Source: Ramicandelaber brevisporus (taxonomy: Eukaryota > Kickxellomycota > Ramicandelaberales > Ramicandelaberaceae). Taken from it: a stretch of 49,548 nt of DNA. A model generated the notes under the pieces. The model was not told where the DNA came from, did not search any database, and saw only the letters and a program-made list of their open reading frames with translations. Positions 19,401 to 29,480 of this stretch are shown one piece after another (positions within the stretch are counted from its first letter, which is position 1; every line of letters starts with the position of its first letter). A program made the position numbers and the translations under genes. The DNA is taken from the NCBI GenBank assembly GCA_025201865.1, contig MU602800.1, positions 1-49,548 on the forward strand. The letters are read 5' to 3'.

Positions 19401-21417
19401 CATGTCTGCTGTCGCTGCTTCATCCTCTCAAGCTGCCGCCGGTGCCGATGGCCCGTCGTCCGAGGCTGTTCTTGCCACATACTCGTCTACAGAGCGCACC
19501 ATCCACAAGGTTTGGGCCGAGGTGCTCAATCCACGCCTGCCAAGTGAGGATGCTGATGCCTACGTGACTCGTGTCAATGCACTTGTGATTGCGCGCGATG
19601 CCAACTTCTTTGATCTTGGCGGCCATTCCATTCTGGCCACTCGTATGGTGTTCCATGTTCGTGAGGCTCTTTGCGTTGAGAACATTCCATTGGCACTTGC
19701 ATTCCAAGAGCCCACTATTGCTGGTATGGCCAAGAAGATTGACAAGTGGGTTGCTGACGAGCTGGGTGTCGCTGCCATCTCTGCTCCAGGCGCTGAACCG
19801 TCAAGTGGAACTGCTGCTGCTACTGAGTCTGCTACTGCTGTTGCCACATCTGGAGGTGCTGAAGATGGCGCTGAAGATTGGTCGTTCGATTACGCTGCGG
19901 ATATGGAGAAGCTCAAGGCTGAGATTCCAGACTGTTCATTGGCACTGCCGCCTTCCAACACTGCCGAGCCTTCTGCCATCTTGCTGACTGGTGCAACTGG
20001 CTTCCTTGGTGCTTTCATCCTTTCGCAGCTTCTGGCTCGCCATCCGCGTGCCACCATTTACTGCCTGGTTCGTGCTTCTTCACCTGCTTCTGGTCTGGAG
20101 CGTCTGTTAACTACACTGCACAACCACAACCTGGACGTTTCTGCCGAGGTTCAGGCTCGCATCCAGCCGCTGTGTGGTGATCTTGCTGCGCCTCGGTTTG
20201 GTCTGGATGTCGAGCAGTGGAACTCTGTAGCCGACCAAGTGTCTGTCATTGTTCACAACGGTGCACTGGTGCACTGGGTCTATCCGTACCAGAAGCTGCG
20301 TGGTGCCAATGTCATTGGTACTCTCACCGCTATCCAGCTGGCTGCTGGTATCAAGCTTTCATCTGATGGCTCGGCCGATTCATCATCTCGTTCGACTTCC
20401 AAGACCTTGCACTTTGTCTCGAGCACATCTGTTTTGGACACCGATCACTACACCCAGCTGAGCGACATGGTTTCCGAGCAGCGTATCGGCTCTGCTGATG
20501 CAACATCTGACTCAAATGCTACCGTTTCTGCAAGTTCAGTGCGCATGGATCAGCCGCAGCGTGGTGTGCTGGAAGCCGATGATCTCAATGGCAGCCGCAC
20601 TGGCTTGCGCTCTGGCTATGGTCAGACCAAGTGGGTAGCCGAGCAGCTCATCATGTACGCTACTCAGCAGCGCGGCCTGCTGGCATCCGTCATCCGTCCT
20701 GGCTACATTCTCGGCGACTCTCAAACCGGCGTGGCCAACTCTGACGATTTCATTCTGCGACTCGTCAAGGGCTGCATCCAACTGCGCTCTGCTCCAATCA
20801 TCCACAACACCATCAACATTTGCCCTGTCGATTACGTAGCACGCGTTGTTGTATCCGCCGCATCCCTTCCAGCCTCTGACCTGGCCATCAGCACTGCTGG
20901 CAAGGCTGTTCCTACTCGCGTCTTCCATGTTTCCAATCCAGTTCCATTCCGCTTCGTCGACCTCTTCCGCTATGTATCTCGCTATGGCTATGCGCTGGAG
21001 CCGACCGAGTATATGATCTGGCGCAACAAGCTTATGGCTGCTACTCTGGCCTCGTCTCCAGATGACAATGCTCTGTATCCATTGATGCACTTTGTGCTGG
21101 ATGATTTGCCGTCATCCACCAAGAGCGCTGACCTGGATGACCGTAACACTCGTGCCCTGGTTCTGGCGGATGCTCCAGCCACCGCCTCGATCGAAGATGT
21201 GTGCCCGAGAATCCAATCGCTTGTTGGCACATACTTGGCGTACCTGTTAGCCTCTGAGTTCCTATCTGCACCGCCAGCCGCTGCAGAGCGCGAGACTAAC
21301 CTGCTGGCTGCTTGGACCAACAGATTCAGTGACGATGCTGCTAGCAACGAGGCTGGATTTGTTGAGCTGCCAACCGTCAACTTTGAGGTTCATGGCAGCA
21401 TTGGCCGCACTCGTTAA
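16414..21417 (+). CDS. LYS2: L-2-aminoadipate reductase (alpha-aminoadipate reductase)
   Basis: This 1667-residue enzyme activates, tethers and reduces alpha-aminoadipate to its semialdehyde in fungal lysine synthesis. The N-terminal condensation-like region (1-330) is followed by the adenylation domain with [14 protein letters not shown] (about 544-557), [17 protein letters not shown] and [20 protein letters not shown]. The carrier domain has [14 protein letters not shown] with the phosphopantetheine serine at 1072. The reductase domain has [12 protein letters not shown] (from 1190), VRASS, and the SDR-type Y1402xxxK1406 in GYGQTKW. The protein is longer than the usual 1,400 or so because of Ser/Ala/Gly/Thr inserts near 230-255, 645-665, 990-1025 and 1115-1160. 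All key motifs look intact. It needs a PPTase (Lys5) that is not in this window. Single exon, ATG at 16414 after the CA-rich leader, TAA stop. Confidence 0.97.
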   Translation: MLTTTTTTATTITTTEQAALRDRWVARLRNASELQLPTDYPRQFPHKVVEAEHVASLSPAADRALHRLALLLQASYPFELSASPAGDNAVEVDDPPTAFTVIVAALTVLLYKLTAEEDVVVGSSSDTGNPTILRLGVNGAMSFLDVVQAVHLADYTAISDQIPFAELAAALTRNPEGSSTGQSSLSSQLAAEVSSLFRVRVFNQTDTNDQTLRLTLSNATDLTLLITQHAGSAPTANGHGNGNGMAASSSSSATATATAVNGSSLRHRMQPPHVTLRLLYNQTLFSPVRILHIVDQLSTILEQAAAAKALADLTVDGISIVTERCRAVIPDPTTNLGWEDWKGSITEIFARNAATHPDKRCIVESVTELTESGAIVGNVERSFTYSQVANAARLVSRHLRLNGIKRGDVVVIYAHRSSDLAVAIMGVLMAGATFSVIDPAYPPQRQCIYMSVARPNAVIVLKGAGEISEEVRDYTAENIDIVCWVPALAIDNNGNLSAVDSNGADTLALAKESIVTHPAKISNTDEAAFDVMPVGPDSVATLSFTSGSTSIPKGVRGRHFSLTHFYVWMSEVFNMSGNDRFTMLSGIAHDPIQRDIFTPLFLGAELHVPTADDIGRPGRLAQWMSEHGISITHLTPAMGQLLSQHSTISTGSGSATAGAAAATVSSDSTGSAAIPSLRHSFFVGDLLTKRDCLRLQALAPNVRIVNMFGSTESQRAVSYLLIPSRAEDPTYLATKKDVMSAGQGMNNVQLLVVRRESPNSTDTSKRQMCAVGEIGEIYIRSSGLAECYLGLDDATRAKFVQNWFTNTWSTSADGTDPNWTDLGGRSDSHAADTNQQWRQWFKGPRDRMYRTGDLGRFQPDGTVECTGRIDDQVKIRGFRIELGEIDNHMSQHPTVRASVTLVRRDKFEEKILVCYVVFGPPAQTADGQPVNADEWMGRGRETAFASAIADIRAYLKHKLPAYSVPSIFVPLVRMPLTPNGKVDKASLPFPDTAAAAMSAVAASSSQAAAGADGPSSEAVLATYSSTERTIHKVWAEVLNPRLPSEDADAYVTRVNALVIARDANFFDLGGHSILATRMVFHVREALCVENIPLALAFQEPTIAGMAKKIDKWVADELGVAAISAPGAEPSSGTAAATESATAVATSGGAEDGAEDWSFDYAADMEKLKAEIPDCSLALPPSNTAEPSAILLTGATGFLGAFILSQLLARHPRATIYCLVRASSPASGLERLLTTLHNHNLDVSAEVQARIQPLCGDLAAPRFGLDVEQWNSVADQVSVIVHNGALVHWVYPYQKLRGANVIGTLTAIQLAAGIKLSSDGSADSSSRSTSKTLHFVSSTSVLDTDHYTQLSDMVSEQRIGSADATSDSNATVSASSVRMDQPQRGVLEADDLNGSRTGLRSGYGQTKWVAEQLIMYATQQRGLLASVIRPGYILGDSQTGVANSDDFILRLVKGCIQLRSAPIIHNTINICPVDYVARVVVSAASLPASDLAISTAGKAVPTRVFHVSNPVPFRFVDLFRYVSRYGYALEPTEYMIWRNKLMAATLASSPDDNALYPLMHFVLDDLPSSTKSADLDDRNTRALVLADAPATASIEDVCPRIQSLVGTYLAYLLASEFLSAPPAAAERETNLLAAWTNRFSDDAASNEAGFVELPTVNFEVHGSIGRTR

Positions 21418-21654
21418 TCATCCGTGATTCTTATTACTTTTATAACTTTTACTACCTTTTTGTTTCACTTTGTTTCGTTTTCCTTTTTTGCAATATCTGC
21501 TTATTATATATAATTATAATTATTATTGTTCTTTTTGTTTTAAAATGAAAAAGTCCTTTGGCTTAAAGTTATTGATAATAAAAAGAGTTCTAAACAGAAA
21601 AAGTGGAAGCAAGCAAGATGAAGTTGCGAATGGAGGATGGAGGGAGGTGTTTCT

Positions 21655-22944
21655 TTAAGCTTGAGCAACAAGACCAGCACGAGCCAGGGCTTGATCGAGA
21701 TCCTCAATCAAATCATCGACATCCTCAATGCCTATACACAATCGAATCAAATCCTCAGGCAGTGCGCGAGCAGCACGCACGGCTGCTGGAATGCTGGCGT
21801 GAGACATGCGACATGGCATGCTGATCAGCGAGTTGACACATCCAAACGACACGCTAATTCCCCACAACTTGGCTGACTCAACAATCTTCTCGCTGATTGC
21901 AATGTCACCAGTCTCAAAGCTCAGCACTGCGCCAGCACCGCGCGACATGCTCTTGTGCAGCTCGTACTGTGGATGAGATTGCAGACCAGGGTAATGAACC
22001 TTGAAGCCGCGCTTGACGAGGAAGTCGCAAATCTTCTCGGCATTGGCTTGCTGGCGATCCATGCGAACGGCAAGAGTCTTGACACCGCGAAGCAGCAGCC
22101 AGCCATCGAACGGAGTCAGACCACAGCCGGTGGCATTGATGACAAAGTAGATGCGTTCAGCGAGAGCGTTGTCACGAACACCAATTACACCAGCCATGAG
22201 GTCGTGGTGTCCACTGAGATACTTGGTGCCAGAGTGGTACTCAATATCAGCACCAAGCTCCAGGGTATTTTGGAGATATGGACTCATCATAGTGTTGTCA
22301 ACAACAACCAAGGCATTCGGGCAGCGCTCATGCACGACTCGCGAGATGGTTGGAATGTCTGCAATCTTGATGAGCGGGTTTGTTGGTGTCTCGAGCAGCA
22401 CGAGACGAGTCTTGGCCGGATTCAGCACTTGCTCAATTGCGCTTGGATCAGTTGTGTTGACATGGTGGGTCTTGATGCCGCCATGAGTAGACAGATACTG
22501 AAGAAGACGGTTCGTTCCACCATAAATGTCGTCGCCGGCAACAATCTCTTCGCCAGCCTTGACAAGGCGCGTGATGACGTCCAATGCACCCATGCCGCTG
22601 CTGACAGCATAAGCCCGCGAGGCTCCCATAATCTTGGCCAGATGAGCCTCAAGGTGAGAGCGGGTTGGGTTTCCACTGCGAGAATAGTCGTATCCGTGAG
22701 CAGCACCGCTGGCCGATGTCTGCTTGAAGGTGGCTGACTGGTAGATTGGGACACTTGCAGAGTTGTACAAGTCGCGTACGCCTGATGAAGATGTTCCGTC
22801 CGCGAGATCAACCGTCACTAGCTCGGTTGCTGGGCGATAGCGACGCTTTGTTGCGGTGGAGGCAGCAGTCTTTGCCTCAGTATCGGCAAGCTGCAAGGCA
22901 GTCAGAGCAGCCGCAGTGGCCGTAGTCTCGTCGATAGTGCCCAT
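21655..22944 (-). CDS. STR3: Cystathionine beta-lyase-like PLP enzyme
   Basis: From ATG 22944-22942 the protein has 429 residues. It is a Cys/Met metabolism PLP enzyme: YDYSRSGNPTRSHLEAHLAK, SSGMGALDVITRLV, GDDIYGGTNRLLQY, ETPTNPLIKIADI, VDNTMMSPYLQNTLELGADI, and the PLP lysine K241 in HSGTKYLSGHHDLMAG. The end CRMSHASIP and IRLCIGIEDVDDLIEDLDQAL is typical. The SGTKYLSGHHD form favours cystathionine beta-lyase (cystathionine to homocysteine, pyruvate and ammonia) over gamma-lyase or gamma-synthase, but this needs a tree. The frame stays open to about 23037, but the strand reads TTTCTTACAG just before the start, a good 3' splice site, so a leader intron is likely. A TGAGTCA site lies at 23112-23118. 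TAA stop. Confidence 0.85.
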   Translation of the reverse strand: MGTIDETTATAAALTALQLADTEAKTAASTATKRRYRPATELVTVDLADGTSSSGVRDLYNSASVPIYQSATFKQTSASGAAHGYDYSRSGNPTRSHLEAHLAKIMGASRAYAVSSGMGALDVITRLVKAGEEIVAGDDIYGGTNRLLQYLSTHGGIKTHHVNTTDPSAIEQVLNPAKTRLVLLETPTNPLIKIADIPTISRVVHERCPNALVVVDNTMMSPYLQNTLELGADIEYHSGTKYLSGHHDLMAGVIGVRDNALAERIYFVINATGCGLTPFDGWLLLRGVKTLAVRMDRQQANAEKICDFLVKRGFKVHYPGLQSHPQYELHKSMSRGAGAVLSFETGDIAISEKIVESAKLWGISVSFGCVNSLISMPCRMSHASIPAAVRAARALPEDLIRLCIGIEDVDDLIEDLDQALARAGLVAQA

Positions 22945-23111
22945 TGAAAAGTTGTACTGTAAGAAACAAAAGAAAGAAAAAAGTAGATGGTATTGGAGTT
23001 TGACTGTGGATAAGCGAACAACCGAACAAGCGAACAAACAAAACAGAGGAATAAGAAGAGGAATCAGAGCAGAAAACGGACGATGTGATTTAATAGGTCA
23101 GACTCATCGTT

Positions 23112-23118
23112 TGAGTCA
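23112..23118. promoter_or_regulatory. TGASTCA (Gcn4/Cpc1-type) site upstream of cystathionine beta-lyase
   Basis: The top strand reads TGAGTCA; the site is near-palindromic. It lies 168 bases before the ATG of a methionine-pathway gene, within the 218-base gap to the WDR8 stop. Gcn4-type bZIP factors bind this heptamer in amino acid synthesis promoters. Several such heptamers are expected by chance in 50 kb. Confidence 0.35.
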
Positions 23119-23162
23119 CACTTTTTTTTGGAGCGATGTCGCCATCATTATCAGTGTCGACG

Positions 23163-25034
23163 TCAGAGTCCGACGGGGAATGCAACACTGAACAAGTCCT
23201 TCGTAGTGACTGATAATGAGTGGCCAAGTGAATTCCATGCGATGGAGCCCACTCCAAGCTCACTGCTGCTGCCAGCTTCCAGTGCAACGTTTGTGGCAGT
23301 GCATCCAGTCGACGGTGTCCACAGATACAAGTAGGGTGAAGATGGCCCAGCTGCTGTGTGAGATCCCGTGATGAATGCGAGCTCATCGGGAGCAACTGGA
23401 CTCCACTTGACCATCTTGACAGGGTGCAAAGTGTGGATAACACAGGCGAGTCTGAAGGTATTTGTATCCCAAATCCAGATGGTGTTGGGCATGTTGTCAT
23501 TGCGAGACATCAAATAAGCTCCGTCTGAACTAAACTCCATCAATCCAATTCCGAGTCTAGGCTCTGGCTTATTTACATCAGGCAATATATGCTTCGGTGA
23601 GATTGATGTAACGCCTGAACTGACTGTAAATTTAGAAATGGTTCGAAGACGTCGTCTGCTGGCAGCAGCAGCTGCTGATATTGCTCCAGATTTCGTCAGG
23701 TCATTAACATCCGAAGTTACAGATTGCTCACTGTGTACAGTGCATGGCGTTACATTTACCTGCTGGCCTCCAGGCGAGTTGATTGCATGATTCAGAACAG
23801 CAAATGGTTTCCAAGTGTAGTGGTTTAGTAATCTAATGCGCTGATCATACCCACCAACCGCTATAAAGTGCGATGTTGGCGACCATTTTAATACACGGAT
23901 TCCCATTCCATCTCCCAAGACAGTTGGCAGCCCTGTGTTGATATCTGCACTTTGCGATGATGCTGATACTGCTGATGCTGATACTGCCGATGCTGCTGCT
24001 GTTGCTGTTGCTGTCATGGATTTGGCCTTTGATCTAAAATTGATGCCGCCGCTACTGCCACTACTGCCAACGGAGTTACTTGCTGGGTTTGGAGATCGAT
24101 CATTTGCTGAGCCGGCAGAGGCAGGATTGATACTCGAGTATAGTAGACCCGAGGCAGAATAAGATCCTTTGTGCACACCTAATGGAGTATAGACATGCAC
24201 TTTATAGTCGATAATGGAATCGACAACAGTGATAAATCTCCCATCGGGCGACCAATGAAGCGATCTCAAATCAAGCGTATCAACTGCAAAGCATCTCTGC
24301 TCTGTCCAGTCATCTGTAGTCAATACTGATATATAATCCCTCGTCTCTTTGTCTTTTCTAACAGCCACTGCAGCGTGTCTTCCATCTGGACTAAATGCTA
24401 CAATATTACCCATTGGCAAACCAGATTTGGGCATTGGAATAAACCATGCATCTCCATTGCGCAGTGACCACACAGTTAGTCTCATTGAAAATGAACAAAG
24501 CGTCATTATGCATGCTTCTTTGGCGGTAGAGAATGGAAGCGGAACCCATCTTGCAGATACCAAACCCATTAAGCTTTCGTCAATGCATGCACCCCAATCT
24601 GGATTGCGTACATCAAACACCTCAACCAAGTTGCTACGCTCTCTGATAACAAACACGAGATGCGGGCATGTTGGGCACCATTGAATCTCACTGATATTGG
24701 ACGGTGTTGCATTGGCTAAAGCTGCTTGTACTGCCGATGGCCCTGGAGTCGACACAGTTGATGACGACAACGATAACGATGATGATGATGACGATGGCTC
24801 ATTGCCCAGAGCAGAGTCTGCTGCTGCACCTTTGCTGGTTGCAGCCTGATCTTGCTGAATGAGAAGCTGCAACTTATCCGGCAGACTCTGGAAAACCTGC
24901 ACAACTTGGAGAGAATCGGCGTTGCGAACGATCAGGCGGTGTTGAGTGGCGGTCGCGATCAGCCGACCATCGGACGAGAAGCTGCACGCATTGTTGCCCG
25001 TCTGTCGAAAGAACTGGGCGATCTCTACTCTCAT
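23163..25034 (-). CDS. WRAP73: WD-repeat protein Wdr8 / WRAP73 orthologue
   Basis: From ATG 25034-25032 the protein has 623 residues. It begins with the WRAP73-type block CSFSSDGRLIATATQHRLIV...VRNADSLQVVQVF and has further WD blades: IQWCPTCPHLVFVI, SMRLTVWSLRNGDAWFIPMP, FSPDGRHAAVAVRKDKETRD, LRSLHWSPDGRFITVVDS, VLKWSPTSHFIAVGGYDQRI, RLGIGLMEFSSDGAYLMSRN followed by DNMPNTIWIWD, and AGPSSPYLYLWTPS. This order matches the family along its length. In fission yeast and animals Wdr8 sits at the spindle pole with Msd1/SSX2IP and helps anchor microtubule minus ends. Ser/Ala-rich inserts (around 155-180 and 375-430) are lineage-specific. The frame is open upstream of the ATG but without family similarity. 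TGA stop. It is divergent from the next gene with 228 bases between starts. Confidence 0.9.
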   Translation of the reverse strand: MRVEIAQFFRQTGNNACSFSSDGRLIATATQHRLIVRNADSLQVVQVFQSLPDKLQLLIQQDQAATSKGAAADSALGNEPSSSSSSLSLSSSTVSTPGPSAVQAALANATPSNISEIQWCPTCPHLVFVIRERSNLVEVFDVRNPDWGACIDESLMGLVSARWVPLPFSTAKEACIMTLCSFSMRLTVWSLRNGDAWFIPMPKSGLPMGNIVAFSPDGRHAAVAVRKDKETRDYISVLTTDDWTEQRCFAVDTLDLRSLHWSPDGRFITVVDSIIDYKVHVYTPLGVHKGSYSASGLLYSSINPASAGSANDRSPNPASNSVGSSGSSGGINFRSKAKSMTATATAAASAVSASAVSASSQSADINTGLPTVLGDGMGIRVLKWSPTSHFIAVGGYDQRIRLLNHYTWKPFAVLNHAINSPGGQQVNVTPCTVHSEQSVTSDVNDLTKSGAISAAAAASRRRLRTISKFTVSSGVTSISPKHILPDVNKPEPRLGIGLMEFSSDGAYLMSRNDNMPNTIWIWDTNTFRLACVIHTLHPVKMVKWSPVAPDELAFITGSHTAAGPSSPYLYLWTPSTGCTATNVALEAGSSSELGVGSIAWNSLGHSLSVTTKDLFSVAFPVGL

Positions 25035-25262
25035 GGCTGGTATGTGCTGTTTGGAGTAAACAAACACACAAAAATAGCTGTGATATCTTTTTTTGGCGGA
25101 GACTGCACACAAAAGTGAGAGAGAGAGAGAGGACGGAGAACGAGAGAGAGAGAAAACGAGTGGGAGGAGGAGAGTAGGAGAAAAATAAGAAGTGCAAAAC
25201 ATTCGGTGGTGGTCCGGGTAAGCCAGCTCCTGTGTCATCTTGTGTCCAGTGAAGAGCAGGCA

Positions 25263-26075
25263 ATGCTCTCTGCATCTCAACGCCAACTCGCTCTTCGTGC
25301 TTGCCAGACATTAGTCAGCTTTTCCTCATTCCAACGCGAACCTCTGTTCCGCAGCAGTTTTAAGATCTGTCGTCGCGCTCTCCAAACACCAGTTGCTTCT
25401 TCTTCTCCCCTTCTTCTTCACTTTACCAACAACAACAACTGCAACAGCAACTGCAATAATAACGACAACAACTTGTCCTCTCTTGTTGCACTTAACAACA
25501 TCAACATCAATCATAGAAGAAGACTCTTGACAATGGGCATCATTAGCGACGTTATCTTCAAGAAGAAGAAGGGTGACATTGATGACACCAATGACAAGCT
25601 CAAGCAAGGTTTGATCAAGGCTCAAATTCGCGAGGCAACTGCCGCTGCAGAGGACTTTGTTGCCCTTGTCAAGTCCAACCCAAAGCCACACCGCGGTCGC
25701 TGCACCTTCACCGACCCACGTGCGTACTTCTTCATTGAGTCTGAGATCACGAAGACCAAGGATGAAGAGATCAATGAGCTTGACTTGGATCCAGCTGTGC
25801 TTCCAGAGGATGGAGAGAAGTTCGTTACACTGTTCAAGTCCAAGTATCCAGAGATTGTTGGCGAGGGATCTCAGATATTCTCGGAGTCATTCACTAGCTT
25901 CCTGGGACGTGAGGACGTTGAGAACACGGAGCTTGGCGCGTACCTTGTCAGCAAGGATATCGTTGGTGGCACCAATGGTGTCAGAATCTATGAGATCAAT
26001 TACCGCAACAATATTGTCTATCCGCTCAAGGATGTTGGATACGTTGGCATTTCCATCAAGAGCGTTTTCGATTAA
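25263..26075 (+). CDS. Unrecognised protein, possible mitochondrial presequence
   Basis: I do not recognise this gene. From the first ATG (25263) it has 270 residues; from the ATG at 25533 it has 180. The section before 25533 begins MLSASQRQLALRACQTLVSF and is rich in Arg, Ser and Leu, as in a mitochondrial targeting sequence. It then turns into an Asn-rich stretch read from CAA/AAC repeats, which in this window usually mark mRNA leaders. The core after 25533 is lysine- and glutamate-rich, soluble, without membrane spans or cysteine motifs; examples are GIISDVIFKKKKGDIDD, GRCTFTDPRAYFFIESEITK and NGVRIYEINYRNNIVYPL. Codons such as AAG, AAC and CTC are strongly preferred, hinting at high expression. 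The frame upstream of 25263 has no ATG. TAA stop. Confidence 0.75.
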   Translation: MLSASQRQLALRACQTLVSFSSFQREPLFRSSFKICRRALQTPVASSSPLLLHFTNNNNCNSNCNNNDNNLSSLVALNNININHRRRLLTMGIISDVIFKKKKGDIDDTNDKLKQGLIKAQIREATAAAEDFVALVKSNPKPHRGRCTFTDPRAYFFIESEITKTKDEEINELDLDPAVLPEDGEKFVTLFKSKYPEIVGEGSQIFSESFTSFLGREDVENTELGAYLVSKDIVGGTNGVRIYEINYRNNIVYPLKDVGYVGISIKSVFD

Positions 26076-26200
26076 TACCTTTTCTTTTCTTTAGTTTTAC
26101 TTTACTTTTCTTTTCTTTTTTAAACTGAACAGAAGGCACATCATCTGTCTAACTAACCGCATTAACTATAGTTTGACTGTTTTCGAAGTTAACAAATCAT

Positions 26201-29200
26201 TTAAAGAGTTGACGTAAGTTTAATTAGTTCGTCTAGATTGGCGTTGAATGCTTTGCTGCGCGGTGACGAAGGTGGACCAAACGAAGTTGTTGCAAAGGAC
26301 AATGTACTGTAGACACTTGAACTGGGCTGTCTTGGCAGTGCTTCAACTCTTCGAACCATAGCCGCTTGCTCTTGTTTCCACACAATATTGCCATCGTCCT
26401 CATCGTTATCACTCGAATTGGCACTAACGGTGGACTGAGGTGAGTTAACTGCTGTCGCTGATGTTGCCGTTGTAACAGCTGTAACAGCTGTATCTATGGT
26501 TGCTGCTGTTGCTGTTGTTGACGCAGTGCGTGGTACAGAAGTATCATTGATGAGTTTCAGCAAAGTGTTGTCAATTTCACTGGCTAATCCCAGCTCCATT
26601 GAAGGAATTTCTAGCAATGGAGGAAGACTGGGCAATTCAGGCATTGTCGGCTCAGCCATACTTTCGGGAACATTGAGAATCGATGTCAGATCACGGTACT
26701 CATCACTCTGATCAACCGGGTCTGACGATTCTGCTGAAACCGATCCAGCTCTTGGGAGCATCAAGTCCAACATCATTGACGAGGGCTCAGGTAGCACGGA
26801 AGACTGCATTGATATAAAATGAGATGATTGTTCGACTCGCTGTGGCTGTGATAGCTGCCGTCTGTGGCCATTCACTCTCGGAGTTGCTGACCGTACAATA
26901 ACACTTGACAACTCGTTGTGTGCATCAGAATCACCGAATGAAATATCATCTGGATCAGCTGCCGTCGCATTTGTTGATGTTTTCGCCGCTGGAACCACTG
27001 CTGGAGTCACTGTTGCAGTTTCTGCTGCCGTTGCCGCTGCCACTACTGTCGTTATCGCTACCGCAGGTGTTTTACCTGGCAGAATTTGAATAGTTGACAC
27101 TGACTTTTGAACCGCTGGTATGCCTGGTACATTGAATGTCGCAAGCGAAGACGGATGCTGAACCGAAACAACTCCGTTACCATTGTGGGCATGTGGATGA
27201 TAGAATTCGCGATGAGGAAGCTGTGAGCGCATATGGTTAGTTGGAGCGTTATAAGTAGCAGCATAGTGAGGATGGATAGGCTGTTGATTATGACTGTACA
27301 CAGGCGCATGCCCCAACTGTTGCGGAGGGTGTGCAAACTGCTGGAGAGGATAGCCATACTGCTGATGTGGAGCGCCAGGCTGTGGCTGCTGAGATGCATG
27401 TGGATAATGCTGGTGCTGGTGCTGGTGCTGGTACTGATGCTGATGCTGATGCTGATGCTGAAGATGAACCGGAGCATGGCCACTGTGACCAGCAAGCAGC
27501 TGATGATGCTGATAGACATGGAAATTCGGGATACTTGCTGAATGTCTAAAGTGACTTCTTGGATCTGGATGCTGTAACCCAGTTGGTGCTGTGGCCGTTG
27601 ATGAGATGGATGCTGCCGGAGATGGAGGTGTATTATCGTGATATCCACTGTTACTTCCACTACTGCTGCTAATTACTGGTTTCGATTTGAAGAGACGAGC
27701 GACTCTGCTGAGAGGAGATAAGCTACTATTAGAGTCGCCGCTTCTCTTAGCCTTAACTGGATTCAATTCATGGAAACTACTACGTCTACCGACCGGAGAA
27801 TTTCCAAACAAGAACGCCTGTGCCTTGTCGAGTTGCTGCTCATTGGTCACATCCAGCTCAGCAACGCTGGGACCACCATGGTCAAAATTGCCAGCGCCAT
27901 TACCGCCATCGGGTAAATGTATTGATGAGGTGTTGGGCGAGCGTCGGGTTGTAGTCTGTAATGTGCTTAATGACATTGATGCAATTTGTGCTGTAAGTGA
28001 AACTGGTGGTAACTGAGCAGTGTCAACAGATGCATTCGATATTGTAGAGCTTGATGGCTGATGCCGAGATAGATTCCGCTGAAGTGATTTGGACTGCGGC
28101 TGCTGGTTCTTTAGAGAGATTGGTGACTGTAGTGGAACTGTGACCATTCCGAGTCTATTGGCCAGTCGTCTGCTCTCATCTCGAGGAATATCCGGCTGGT
28201 AGTTGAGCTCTGGCGATGAACATCTTCTATGGGCAGTTTGATCCTCGTCTTCTGATGATATCGCAGGCAGTTTCTTTGACAGTCTTCCACCAAATATTGC
28301 ATCCAGCAGACCTCCGCCTCCATTGCTGGCGTTCCTTGTCTTTGGGGACGTTGCTGTTGTTGCTGCTGAAGCTGATGAGTCAATTCGATTGCGTTTGTTT
28401 CTTGTTCTCGCTGAGATAATCTGCGGCTCCAATCTACCAATATCCAATAGTGCCTGGAAGATGTGTGCAAAGATTGGATCCGATCCCAGTACAATGATGA
28501 GGTCTCTCGAGTAAGCAACTGTTCGATGTCTCAAATACGCTCTAGAAACAGATCGTGACACCAAGTGATTGGCAATTCCAGATAGAATACTGGCCACAAT
28601 GCGCACCAGCCGATCCCAGTCACCCGCTGATGTGGCACCATACTGCTGAAGAACGACATGATTCATCAGCCCAGCCTTCGCACCCTGTCTGCCTTCTGTC
28701 ATGTAAAATGCAATCTGTGAACTCATGTGTTGATGCAAGATGCTGGTGGGAAACTCTGGATGGTAAATGACATTTGTTGGCTCATAAAGTACATGTGCAT
28801 TATCGTGAAGAGGCAGCAGGTCATTTGGCGATACTGGGGTTGATGCTGATGATGAATGGGATTGTGATTCGCCCGAGATGCGGGCTAAAGACACTGTTGA
28901 GCCGATGCCATGAGTGTTTCCAAAGTATGGAGCTGCACCCATCGACATTCGCACTGGTCCTTGAGTGACCAGTGCTCGCGTCACTGCCTTTTGTTGCTCG
29001 AGTGTTGAATTGAAGAATACTCGCATCACCAATGCGTAATGACCAGGACAGATTGGAGTCAGGCCAGTGTCTCGATATGACACAAATATCCATAGAATCT
29101 CGTGGAGAATAACATTGAGAGTTGAGATGAACCCAGTCGTTACATTCAATTCAGACATCTGGCGCACTGCAAAAGTACGAATGGAATCGGCCATCACAAA

Positions 29201-29480
29201 GGGCGGCATGGCTGTTAATGCTGCCGCTGCTGCCGTTGCCATTGGAGTATGTGCTGAAACTGCGGCTGAACGAGGGTCACCTAATGGGGGGGGAGAGAGG
29301 AAGAACATCAACGTTCAAAGATGGCAGGCTCAAATCAATACACAAGGAACGAGAAAATGTCAGTTGAGCCCTATTCAGCCATGCAAAAAAAAAACACGCC
29401 AATCAAGACGAGTCTGGTAGTGATGAATGATGGTATACAGACGTCGACTATCACTTACTTTTTGGCAGTGGTGGTATCAT
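26201..29480 (-). CDS. Unrecognised large protein, two exons (29480-29459 and 29280-26201)
   Basis: Spliced, this encodes 1033 residues. I do not recognise the family. Exon 1 is only 22 bases (ATG at 29480-29478, MIPPLPK plus one base) and ends at GTAAGT. The acceptor CCCCCCCATTAG is followed by GTGACC, which keeps frame with the long ORF. The N-terminal 300 residues look folded: IRTFAVRQMSELNVTTGFIS, LHEILWIFVSYRDTGLTPIC, ALVMRVFFNSTLEQQKAVTR, AGDWDRLVRIVASILSGIAN, RDLIIVLGSDPIFAHIFQAL. The rest is Ser/Pro/Gln-rich and probably disordered, with a His-Gln repeat (top strand about 27412-27465) and Ala/Thr/Val runs. A scaffold or regulatory role would be a guess. An alternative start at the ATG 29308-29306 inside the intron gives a similar length. 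TAA stop. Confidence 0.75.
27412..27465 (-). repeat. His-Gln coding repeat
   Basis: The top strand is a run of TGGTGC and TGATGC hexamers, which on the coding strand gives alternating CAC/CAT and CAG codons (HQHQHQ with one Tyr). The run is cleanly hexameric and likely to vary in length between strains. Confidence 0.9.
29281..29458 (-). other. Predicted intron of the 26201-29480 gene
   Basis: 178 bases from GTAAGT (29458 downwards) to a pyrimidine-rich tract and ATTAG at 29281. A CTGAC branch-like string lies inside. The joined frame is kept: 22 plus 3080 bases is a multiple of three. Transcript evidence is absent. Confidence 0.65.
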
